From Nepenthes gracilis (lineage: Eukaryota > Streptophyta > Magnoliopsida > Caryophyllales > Nepenthaceae): DNA of 64,000 bases. Made by a program: the position numbers and the translations under genes. The DNA lies in NCBI GenBank assembly GCA_033239525.1, contig BSYO01000006.1, positions 17,570,175 through 17,634,174 on the forward strand. The letters run 5' to 3'. The notes below the pieces were generated by a model, which ran no database searches, was not told the origin of the DNA, and was given only the letters and a program-made list of their open reading frames with translations. Positions within the stretch are counted from its first letter, which is position 1. Every line of letters starts with the position of its first letter. Shown here in pieces: positions 10,947-20,788 of this stretch.

Positions 10947-12269
10947 ATGAGAGGACGACCCTTTTGAGGACCCTATTTTTGCCTTTTGTCGTTTGTTCTT
11001 CCTTTTATATATATATTTTTTTTGTGAGGTTTTTCCCGGGGGTTGTCTGCATCCTTAATTTAATGATCTTCTTTTGTGGCTTTTCCTAGTGTACATGTTC
11101 TTCTCTAATTGGTGCTTTGATGTGGGTTCTTCAACTTCGATGGATGTTCATCTCCTTTATCCTACATTGATATTTATTGCATCTGATCTACTTAGATGGG
11201 TCATTATTGAGATGACGTCCATTGCATGGCTTTTAGCTCAGCCTATTTCTACTATATGGTTATTACGTTATGATTCTTGACATTCTTTCCTCCATTTTCA
11301 TTTTGCCGCCCTTCCAAGCCCATGAGCTTGAGAGGCTTGATTTCAATTTTTATTCTTATTTTTGGTGTGAAATGGATAGCTTGCAGTTTACCTTCTCATT
11401 TTCCTTCAGTATCTTGCTCACAATGTTAATCTGTGAAATTTCTGGGCATTTCAGCTCTGTTAGTGATAGAACTGATTAAGATCTCATAGCTGTTAAGCCC
11501 ATTTGAAATGTTTTAATTGCCACTCTCCTGACATGTTGAGACCTCACATTGACTATGGAGTCTCTAGTTATTTGGAAAATGGGAAGGATAATGCAATCCT
11601 TTTATGTGTGCCAGATTAGTAGTGTTGTGTCCATCTGCAATTACTTTTAGCTAAATGAAAGTGAGATTTGCATTATGTGATGTAAAGCCTAGTAGTTTAC
11701 CCGATCGCTGGAGAAGGATAGGCAACTGGGTATTAATGGAGAAGAAATAAAATGAAAAGTGAAGAATGGGATGAGAATTTAGAGGAAGAGATGGAGATGA
11801 GGAATTAGACCAGAGAAAGGAAGGGAATTCTACTAAATTCTTTCATTAGCTTCAACAAAATAATGTAGACATCTATAGGCCTTTTATATCCAAGCTACCT
11901 CTCTAACAACCCTTTCTATGGGTAACCAATCAACGGTAACAACTTCCTAATATCTAACTGTCTTGTTAACAAATCTAGCGTTCTTAACAGTAATGGTATT
12001 TCTCCCATGCTAGAGCTTGTTACACTGCTCTTGGATGAGACAGTACAGCTGATACATGACTATTTGTTAGCATGTGATGAGCTGTTGGAACTCTCTTCTA
12101 TGTTTGCTTTGGTTATTACATGATATTGGTTAGTAGGTCACTCTCTTGTAAGTCCCATACCCATTTGATATATTGTCTGGTGACATGCACGTTGATGCAT
12201 AAGTCTTGGCCTGATTGGGAAAAAATTATTTAATGGCGTATAGCAGATGCTTGATCCATGCATATGCGC

Positions 12270-12790
12270 CATTTGTCCAAAATAGGGGTGCCTAATGAGC
12301 ACCTAAAAGATGTATATGCGCATTTTGTTCAGATTATTCAGCACTTGAGAGGCGCTCAAGCGTTGATTACACAGTAGGCTTGTCCCTGATGTGCACCTGG
12401 CAAGTGCTCGTGTGTTGGTCCTAATATGAAATCGTCTTGAAACGGTTTTAGGGTTATTCTTTACGGTTTTGAGTTATCAAGTGTTAGCACAGTGAGAAAA
12501 GGAAGAGAAAGAGAGAGAGAAGAGAGAAGATGAAGATTTGCTCATCCATTTGAGTTCAAATCGTGTTTCATTCTCCATTGACATTAGGTACATTATTCCT
12601 ATTGTTGTAAAGGATATTTTACCAATTATATTTCTTTTTTTTCGTCTTATACTCTTTTGTACTCGGACTTATTGTTACAAAGTATTGCGTCCTTGTATTT
12701 GTTGGCGATTTTTATAACAAAAACTCACTGCTTAGTTGATTTTTTTGCACTTATAGCCCTATGATTTTTCTCCTTATTTTCATATCTTCC
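12270..12790 (+). repeat. copia-type LTR fragment in intron 1
   Basis: Contains the GC-rich patch (GAGGCGCTCAAGCG near 12350, CAAGTGCTCGTG near 12400), a purine-rich run (12490-12530) and then CAAATCGTGTTTC followed by ATTAGGTACATTATTC. This order and wording match the LTR at 31.02-31.72 kb, same orientation. It sits between the first two coding remnants of the NPH3-like gene, so it is an intronic insertion. Confidence 0.6.
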
Positions 12791-12998
12791 TTTTTTCAAG
12801 AGTATATGGTCATGGTATATAGCAGTAATTACTCAGCCATGCTTAAGCCTCCTGTTTTTAGCTCTACTTTGCTTGTTCAACCGTAGACGCAGTCAATAGG
12901 CCACTGGAATCTTGTTCTACCATTGTCACACCATATATGTGTACCTGTGTTATATTATAGTTTACCGCTGCCTGAGATTGGGACATTGATCTCTGCAG

Positions 12999-13068
12999 GT
13001 TTGTGGCTTCTGAGCTGTCAACAGATATGGTTGTCAACATTGCGAGTATGAAATTCTATCTGCACAAT
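12999..13068 (+). pseudogene. NPH3-like exon 2 remnant (BTB start)
   Basis: It follows a good acceptor (CTCTGCAG) and completes Arg with exon 1. It encodes FVASELSTDMVVNIASMKFYLHN, matching the BTB start of NPH3 proteins, where the motif is ...ATELATDIVV...KFYLHKFPLLSKS. It ends at CACAAT followed by GT, where the family normally has an Lys codon and a donor. Confidence 0.82.
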
Positions 13069-13945
13069 GTACAAAATTTTTCACTCTAAAAACATGCAAT
13101 AGTATTATCAATAGTTTAGCTACGTTAGAGTTGTCCCAAATTATGTGTCATATATTCAATAATTTATTAAAATAATTAAATATTATAATTTTGTACGGGC
13201 TTATTATAGTAGAGAAGTTATTTCCTTTACATGGCCCAGTCTTTGATGAAAAAGGAATATGTTTATGTAGTTAACAAATCGGTCATCTTTTTACCTTAAA
13301 AATGACAGAATAATCTGTCGTTTGTTGAGATAATACATGATGGTTCCTCTGAATTTCGGAAGGCAGTTTTCAGATTTGAGTTGGAAGAAATTTTGTTAAC
13401 TTTCCATTAATTTTATATTTAAGAAGCCATTTAGAAAAACTGTACCTTAACTCCCCATACATAAAATTATGTAATCTCATAGAAGAAGAGATATGAGAGT
13501 AAATAGAGAGAAATTAATTCCAGATTTTTTGAATAGAATTTAAGCATAGATTTGTATGTCATTAATGTTTAGTTCCACCTTATTGAATTGTAGAATAATA
13601 TGATAATTTTGACAGTTTATGCATAGTTGATATCTCATAAATTTTTAGAAGCTACTTTACAGCACTATAGACCGATAGTTTATCTGACCAAGCAAATATG
13701 GTGTTATTTTCCTGTCACCAAAGAAATTTGGCGATTTTGGGTCTGCTTATTGAACCACCTGAAATTTGTAACTAATATATACCATCTATTTCATCTACAT
13801 TGTGTGCAAAAAAAGATATAAAACGACTCATCCAACTTAACATTTGCATGCAATGTGGTAAATGATGGTCCTTTACTTTTATGGAACGTAATTTCTAATT
13901 ATGTTTTCAAGTTGCGGTATTTGAATAGAGATGCAAATTTAGCAG

Positions 13946-14930
13946 TTTTCCCATTTGTCCAAGAGTGCTCGCCTGCCAAAATTGATTTGTTTGCAAATGA
14001 GGAAGCCAAGAATGAAATATATGTCTGGGAAATACCCGGTGGATCTTCTGTTTTTGTGATTTGTTCCAAAGGATATGACAGTCATGCTGAATGCATACAA
14101 TGTAGTTGCCGCTCATCACACTGCAGTTTCTCAAGATGCACAAAACTGCAGTGAAAGGTAACCTCGCATACAAGATTGTTGTCTTTCTGAACTCTAGCAT
14201 CTTTAGGGGATGGAAAACAGCAGGCCGCACCAAAGGACTGGTGGGTTGAAGACTTGTGTGACCTTGATATCAAAATATACAAGCGGGTGGGTCATAGCAA
14301 CAATCAAGACGAATGGCAAAGTTTCCAGCAGCATCATTTTCTGAGGCCTTGAAAGCTTATGCGATTTGAAGGTTGCTGGGGTTTCAAAAGGCTGCAGTCC
14401 AGGGGGTGATCCTGTGAAAAACCAGTCTCTAGTGGAGGCGATCCCATGAAAATCCAGTCTCCAGTGGAGGTGATTATGCAGCTGCTCCTTGGTGAAAAAG
14501 GCAGCGCCTCCTGTAGTTTCTTGATTAGGTGTTAAGGGTGGCCATGTGTTTGGATTGTGGAGAAACGGTAAGGCAAGAATTGGCAAGGAGAAACGGCTGG
14601 CAGTTGGAGGCAGATTTGGTTGCTGATTTATTGATTCGACGCTATATATTTTTTTTGGGTGGGTGGAAGGCCAAGATGTGTGATGTTGGTACTGTGGAGG
14701 ATTTGGTTAAAGGGTCTGTAATGCAGGCTTGGAGTGTTCCCACTGATCTTTGCGTTGAGAATTAATTCCAGGAGATCAAGAAACCTGGAAGTGTGTCGAC
14801 TGCTTCCAAGCGAACAGTGGCAAAGCTTGTTGACTGCTACCTTGCTGAAGCTTCTCAGGATCCAAATTTCCTCTTTCAAAATTCATTGGTCTTTCAGAAT
14901 TGTTATCCAGATTCTCAAGACCATAACATG
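13946..14930 (+). pseudogene. NPH3-like large exon remnant
   Basis: Begins after TTTAGCAG. With single-base gaps, pieces in different frames follow the family order. First comes the FPLLSKSARLQ-like BTB segment (one T missing) and KNEIYVWEIPGGSSVF. Next are [33 protein letters not shown] and [17 protein letters not shown]. Then come LLLGEKGSASCSF, CLDCGETVRQELARR, ADLLIR and finally SKRTVAKLVDCYLAEASQDPN. At least four frame changes are needed, plus in-frame stops, so no full protein could be made. The family identity is clear from motif order. Confidence 0.85.
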
Positions 14931-15449
14931 ATGAACTTTATTGTGCCATTTGTTACGGTCCAATTTTTATAGCCACAAAATCATTTGATGCGTCCATGTT
15001 TTTGCAGGAACCAAATGCCAGCAAAGTTTATCCCTGGGCATACTTTAGTGCAAGGGTCAATCCTGAGACGTAATAACAAGAACGTTGTCACGTCGAGTAT
15101 ATTAAACACAAGCAAGTTACTAGTTAAAAGTGTGAAAATACGAATAAGTAATAAATAATAACAGGCAACAATCGGATATGTGAGCAAATGCTGAATGAGG
15201 CATGAGAACCTATTGATGGGGGCAAACGTTGGCCCGGTGGGTCAAATGTTGGGAAGTAATCAATATGATACTACCTGCTCAACCAAAAACATGAAAACCT
15301 CGAAGTCATTGTGGGCAATGCAGGACTCATTGCAAAGGATTCAACTTGCTAACTTCATATGTTTAAGTATTTGATATAAATCTAGTGGATCCTCGTGTGC
15401 GAGAAAAGCTGGCCATGGGTTGCGAAGTCTTGGCACTGTACAATCATTT
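14931..15449 (+). other. Unplaced coding-like segment inside the NPH3-like locus
   Basis: Lies between the YLAEASQDPN remnant and the HETIDIYMK remnant, where an intact family member has only a few residues. It contains a TTTTTGCAG acceptor-like site at about 15000-15008 and GC-richer patches that translate to coding-like text (for example VDPRVREKLAMGCEVLALYNHF near 15385-15450). I do not recognise a protein. It could be intron, a captured exon or chance. Confidence 0.3.
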
Positions 15450-15689
15450 TTGCTATAGAACAGGACCATGAAACCATTGACATCTACATGAAGGTCAGTT
15501 TTCTAGCAATTTTGTTGCACTGGTGTCATGTTTCCGAGCAATACACTAAATATAAAAAAGAATTAAAAACATATCAAAAATAGAGAATGTTAGGGTTATT
15601 TTTATGGTTGACATATTTCGTGACCATATTTAGTCATATGTCGATGTCGATTTGTGTTTCATTGAAGTGCTGTATTCACGTATTATTGT

Positions 15690-16300
15690 AGCTGTCTGTT
15701 TTCAGGTCCCAGGAGCACCGCGCCTGCCGTACGCATCCCACCCACTCGAGCCGTGATTCCAGTACCCCTACGCCTGCCGTGCGCTTTCCACGTGCTCAAG
15801 CGCACATTCCAGAACCTATCCACTCGCTGTTCGCCTCCTTACTCGAGCGCACATACGGTTTCTCTTAAAATCCTTAGTGCGCTCACTGCGGCAACAGGCA
15901 AATTTTTTGAACTCATTTTTGAGCTCTCTAGAAATACTCTCCTTAATTAACTTGCCCTAACTTTAATAGCAGCATTTTTGGAGCGCTCCTCTTTGAGAGA
16001 AATACTTCTTTCACTTATTTTCTCCATTATTTTCACTCCATTTGAGAAAATCGATCTTTTTTCATTGTGCTTTATATGCTAACAAGTTTTCTCATCACCG
16101 TTTCTTTTCGATTCAACATTTCTACCTTTTTACCTTCGTCGATGACATGGGTATTGTGAAGAAGGGGATCCAGTCGTATTCGCTACTTCAAGCGGTTCAT
16201 GAGAGAAGATTGACGTGAAGATCAAAAAGCGTCCGGTTTCATTGTCACGGGTAAATCCAAGAAGTTCCTTAAGAGGGATCACAAGATAGAAGTAAGTCAG
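15690..16300 (+). repeat. Retroelement-like insertion in the last intron
   Basis: A GC-rich patch (15710-15860) uses the same CTCGAGC, CTCAAGCGC and GCGCCTGCC words found in the LTR-like repeats elsewhere in the window. It is followed by TTCTTTC-rich sequence and a coding-like but unrecognised segment at about 16145-16300. It lies between the HETIDIYMK remnant and the terminal NPH3 exon, so it is intronic to the pseudogene. Confidence 0.35.
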
Positions 16301-16671
16301 CTAGATTAGCACGTCTGTATCACCCGATCTGTAAGTTGATTTTCATAGTGGATATTTTCTCTAATCGTTGAAATCCGGAGGATTTTTCTCGATTATCGTG
16401 AGTATCGAGTTTTTCCTTCGTCACAAAAAATTATCTCTTTTTATTATTGTCTATTGTCTTATATCATTTTATCCATGTTAGTTGTTTATATCATTTAGAT
16501 ACAAATATTCTTTATATGTATTGAATATTTGATTTTGTACTATTTTCGCTAATCTTACACAGGATCGAAATATTATTGTATAATTTGAGATGAAACGTTA
16601 TTTTTCAGAAATAAATAGGTACACTATCGTTGTTTACAAAAAGATAATATCAAAGACGGCTGAGTGTTTTC

Positions 16672-17778
16672 AGCCATATTTGCGCTGTTTTAGGCCATTG
16701 AGTTCATAAATGGACAGATACTACGTTATTATTGAGCGTTGAAAGTATACATGTTAAACATTTATCAATTTCGCTTATCAGTAGAAGCTTGACCGTGCTT
16801 ACTGCAGGAACATCCTGACATCACTAAAAGTGAAACCGAAAATGCAGGATGATCGACTGCAGGAAGCTATTGGTAGTAGTCTGTTCACATGCTGTGCAAA
16901 ACAAGCGGCTTCCATTGCCAGTTGTGGTGCAAGTTCTCTTCTTTGAATGCGCCAGGACAACACCATCCGCAAGCTGCGGGACTCTTGACCTACCCATTGG
17001 GCCCATGGCAGCCTTACTCCCTGGTGGGTAGCTTGAGATATGTGACTACGGACACGGAGGATGAGGAGTGGGCCAGACCACCAACCTTGGAGGAGCTCAA
17101 GGCTTTGACACGGGAACTCACTGCTCTTAGATTAGTGGGTGGGTGGGTGGGTGGGCAGGGCAGGGTCGGGTGGCAGCCATCAAATCACAAATGACGGCCT
17201 GAGAACTGATGCAGTAAAGGCTGTCGCCACTGAAGTCAAAGGCTTGATCATGTCGAAGATGATGTTATCGATGCCCTGGCGGGGCAAGGAAAGGGAAGCT
17301 GAGAATACAGTTCAGATGCATCAAGAAGGAGCCCTGCTTCCAGCAATGCCGAGGAAACCACATTGACCCCTTCAAGAAGCAGGAGACATTCTTTGCCATA
17401 GTTGTCATCTCGAACGAGACGCATCGTTAGAAGATCTTGTGTGAAGAGGAAGGGACATAAAATTTCGGATCAAATCATATTAATATACCATTTTGATCCT
17501 AGATGTCTTATCAAATTATCCAAATCAATAAGCATTCTTAATATTATGCTTTTATGAGGAGAATTTTGAAGATCAGTTGTTAATTTTGAGAGGGGATGTG
17601 TACTTATTCATTTTATACTTGAGTTTCAAATTCTTTTTATTATCTTTATTTTACTTTGTATTTTAACTGATGCAAAATCATGCTATGTCACGCAAAATTA
17701 CGACTTCAAAATCATAATTTATACTGTTGTTAAATATTAACATGGGTGCCTTAAAGTTAAGAATTTTATATTTATGAA
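16672..17778 (+). repeat. NPH3 terminal-exon duplication, copy A
   Basis: Contains the end of the last intron, the last NPH3 exon (from 16808, EHPDITKSE) and the 3' flank. It is duplicated at 19312-20788. The [30 protein letters not shown] stretch (16855-16945) aligns with the family without gaps, so copy A has the ancestral spacing. Later pieces include TTDTEDEEWARPPTLEELKAL and ATEVKGLIMSKMM. Frameshifts occur near 16845, after GTLDLPIGP and after the glycine run. A run of GGGT units (17137-17158) falls in the usual glycine-rich linker. Confidence 0.88.
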
Positions 17779-17786
17779 AACCTCGG

Positions 17787-18086
17787 TGTTGAAACAGAGA
17801 GGAAAACGATGACAAACGGCCGAGGTGAGAAGGGAGAGAAAATGTGGTCGAGGTGAGAGGAAGAAGACGGACGCAACTTGTTTATTCAATTCATTTTGAT
17901 ACTGTAAATGTACAAAGCCCTTCTCCTGCTTTATAATACAAAATGTGTAAAAGAAATAAAGGAAACAAAATAAAACAGGAAAGAAAATAAAAGAGAAAAT
18001 GCAAAAAAAAGGAAGAAAAAAATACATAGATATATGGCCAAATATTTATTGTGCTACATTTTCTAATTATGCTATATTTCCTAATA
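17787..18086 (-). repeat. copia LTR (300 bp)
   Basis: On the minus strand it begins TATTAGGAAATATAGC, a one-base variant of the usual TGTTAGG start, right after a polypurine-like GCAGGGGA (18087-18094). It ends in TTTCAACA. It abuts the 3' end of a copia pol remnant on the same strand, so it is that element's 3' LTR. No second LTR is seen at the other end, so the element is truncated. Confidence 0.7.
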
Positions 18087-18089
18087 TCC

Positions 18090-19175
18090 CCTGCAAGGTG
18101 GAAGATATATATTAATTATGCCCAACTTGGATAAGTGGATCTTCAAATAGTGTGATGGTAATATTTTGGTGAACATGTTTGCAAGTTGATTATGGGTGGT
18201 AACATGGTGGGTGCGAACACTTCCGTCTAGAATCTTGTCGCGAACCAAATGACAATCCAACTCAATATACTTGGTACGTTCATGAAAAACAGGATTGGCG
18301 AATATGTGAAGAGCAGCTTGATTATCGCAGTAAAGGTCGACAACGTGAGAGTGTGGTAACTGCAGATCAAGTAAGATATAACGGAGCGAAGATAGTTCAC
18401 AACAAGTAGTAGCCATGGATCGTTATTCTACTTCCGCGGAAAAGCGAGAGACAACTGCTTGTTTCTTGCACTTCTAGGAAATAAGAGAATTCCCAATAAA
18501 AATGCAGTAGGCGGTGATGGATCTTTGAGTGTCAGGACATGAAGCCTAATCTGCATCACAAAAAGCTCGAAGTTGAATGTTAGAAGTGGAAGAGAATAAT
18601 ATTCCTTATCCTGGATTTTGTTTAAGGTATCGCAGTACTTGATAGGCAGCATTCATGTGACTAGAGGTTGGTTGAGTCATGACAAAATATGGACCGCATA
18701 ACATATATCAGGCCTTGTCACTATTGGATAGAGGAGCCTTCCAATCAGTCTTCTGTAGACACTAAGATCTTGTAAAACGGTTCCGGTCTCTTTACTCAAC
18801 TTCACATTTTGGTCCATTGGGAGTTTAAGGGATTTGGAATCAATGGTACCAGAATCTGCTAAAATATCAAGTGCATATTTTCTTTGACAAATATGTATGC
18901 CTTTTGACGATCGTGCAACCTCTATTCCAAGGAAATATCGTAAAACATTGAGATCTTTAATTTTGAAGGCACAATTACGAAATGATTTAACAAAATTAAT
19001 GAAATCCAAAGAACTACTTGCCACAATAATGTCATCATTGTATATAAGTAAAATTATAAAGGATTGATCATCTTCCTTGGTCAATAGACTATAGTCAGTT
19101 TTGGATTGGGTGAAGCCAAAAGTAATGAGGGATGTAGATAGTTTGGAATACCATCGCCTAGAGGCCTATTTAAAT
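18090..19175 (-). pseudogene. Ty1/copia pol remnant (RT C-terminal half and RNase H)
   Basis: Read from 19175 downwards on the minus strand, the order is RT palm and beyond (KTDYSLL, ILLIYNDDIIVAS in place of the usual YVDD), FLGIEVARS, the connection region ending TRPDICYAV, and then RNase H (AFCDAD, SITAYCIFIGNSLIS, CCELSSLRYILLDL, LYCDNQAALHI, HERTKYIELDCHLVRDKI). Several stops and frame changes break it, for example between 18652 and 18677 and between 18416 and 18428. The RT fingers, integrase, protease and gag are missing. It is dead, and lies between the two NPH3 terminal-exon copies. Confidence 0.92.
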
Positions 19176-19311
19176 ATGCTTTCAACAACTGAGACTTGAT
19201 TGGGTTTTCCTTTGTTTTCTACATATAAATCTCCTCATCTAAAAAAGATAATGATCAAAGACATAACTAAGAGACATGGTAGTTAGGCAACAGGAAAAAA
19301 TATTTCATGAT

Positions 19312-20788
19312 AGCCATATTTGCGCTATTGAATTTTAATTTTTAGGCCATTGAGTTCTTATAAATGGACAGATACTACTTGGGTTATTATTGAGCGTGAA
19401 AAATGACTAAAAGATATTTTTGACATGTTAAACATTTATCAATTTCGCTTATCAGTGACAAGAAGCTTTGACTCTAGTGGTGCTTACTGCAGGAACATCC
19501 TGACATCACTAAAAGTGAAACCGGGGTTTGAAAAAGAATCTTGTAGAAAATGCATTATTTGGATGATCGACTGCAGGAAGCTATTGGTAGTAGCCTGTTC
19601 ATAGCTATTGTCAATCAATTTGTACCTTTAATACCAAAAGGATAACAAGCTACTTCTAGGATCTAACTTTGTATTGCCAGTCGTGGTGCACAAGCAACCA
19701 AATTCTCAATTGGATTCTTTGAATGCGCCAGGACAACACCATCCGCAAGCTGCGGGACTCAACTGACCTGCCCATTTTTGGGCCCTTGTAAAATTCTCCC
19801 ATGGCAGCCTTATCACTCCCTGGTTCTAATTTTAATATTGGGTAGCTCAATAAGAGATATGTGACTACGGACACGGAGGATGATGGACCATCATGGAAAA
19901 GCCAGACCACCAACCTTGGAGGAGCTCGACAAGGATTATTATTAATAGGCTTTGACACGGGAACTCACTAAGTCTAGAATGAGATTAGTGGGTGGGTGGG
20001 CTGGGCAGGGTCGGGTGGCAGCCATCAAATCAAACAAATGACGGCCTGAGAACTGATGAATGAACACAAAGGCTGTCGCCACCGAAGTCAAAGGAACATA
20101 TAATGATCATATCATATGTCGAAGATGATGTTATCGATGCTTATGGAAGGGAGCAAGAAGAAAGGGCAACCTTGCTGCTCGATAATTGAGTCAAACATGG
20201 ATAATTGAGTGTATCTGGAAGATCGAGTCAAACATGGGCTGAATTGTTTTGAGAAGTCCACAGTTCAGATGCATCATTAGGAGCCCTGCTTCCAGCAATG
20301 CCGAGGAAACTACATTGACCCCTTCAAGAAGCAGGAGACATTCTTTGCCATAGTTGTCATCTCGATCAAGACTTGTTCTTGTTCTTCGAATAATAGAGAA
20401 GATCTTGTGTGAAAAGAGGAAGGATTGGAATAAATCGTTTAATCCAATCAAATCGTTAATATTTGTAATATACCATTTTGATCCTTTACCATAATAGATG
20501 TCTTCTTCGAATTACCCAAATCAATAAGCATTCTTAATATTATTTGCTTTTACGAGTTTTGAGGAGAATTTTGAAGATCAGTTTATCTTTTGTTAATTTT
20601 TGAGAGGGGATGTACTTATTCATTTTATACTCGAGTTTCAAATTCTTTTTATTATCTTTATTTTAGTTTGTATTTTAATTGATGCAAAATCATGCTATGT
20701 CACGCAAAATTACACTTCAAAATCATAATTTATACTGTTATTAAATATTACATGGGTGTCTTTAAAGTTAAGAATTTTATATTTCTGA
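19312..20788 (+). repeat. NPH3 terminal-exon duplication, copy B (with many short insertions)
   Basis: Homologous to 16672-17778 but about 370 bases longer. Shared blocks ([31 protein letters not shown]) are nearly identical in DNA. Between them copy B carries roughly 5-70-base extra pieces, mostly AT-rich, for example at about 19328-19342, 19525-19545, 19607-19670, 19835-19850 and 20180-20260. The extra pieces interrupt motifs that are continuous in copy A and in the protein family, so they were gained in B. No coding capacity remains. Confidence 0.87.

Larger units (their letters stand above)
10885..17400 (+). pseudogene. NPH3/NPY-family gene, eroded (BTB-NPH3 type)
   Basis: NPH3-family proteins are BTB-domain adaptors that act at the plasma membrane in phototropism and auxin-directed growth. 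The order of remnants is that of the family. At 10885-10946 the N terminus MKFMKLGSKP is followed by DNI. At 12999-13068 lies the BTB piece FVASELSTDMVVNIASMKFYLH. At about 13946-14930 are the BTB end (EIYVWEIPGG) and the NPH3 domain ([36 protein letters not shown]). At 15450-15492 is HETIDIYMK, and at 16808-17400 the domain end ([23 protein letters not shown]). The reading frame is broken many times, including within the BTB and at the join to DWWVEDL. The first donor, expected CAG|GTGAG, reads CAG|ATGAG. Intron 1 (about 2 kb) carries a copia LTR and the last intron is about 1.3 kb. I call it a pseudogene, although transcription cannot be excluded because many stretches remain family-like. 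Confidence 0.87.

Noticed and set aside
10901..11479. Three consecutive open frames after NPH3-like exon 1
   Set aside because: They fall in intron 1, with T-rich composition and no NPH3 or other family motifs.
16889..17194. 101-codon frame as a separate gene
   Set aside because: It joins out-of-frame and in-frame parts of the NPH3 terminal exon (PTLEELKALTREL is NPH3), so it is part of the pseudogene.
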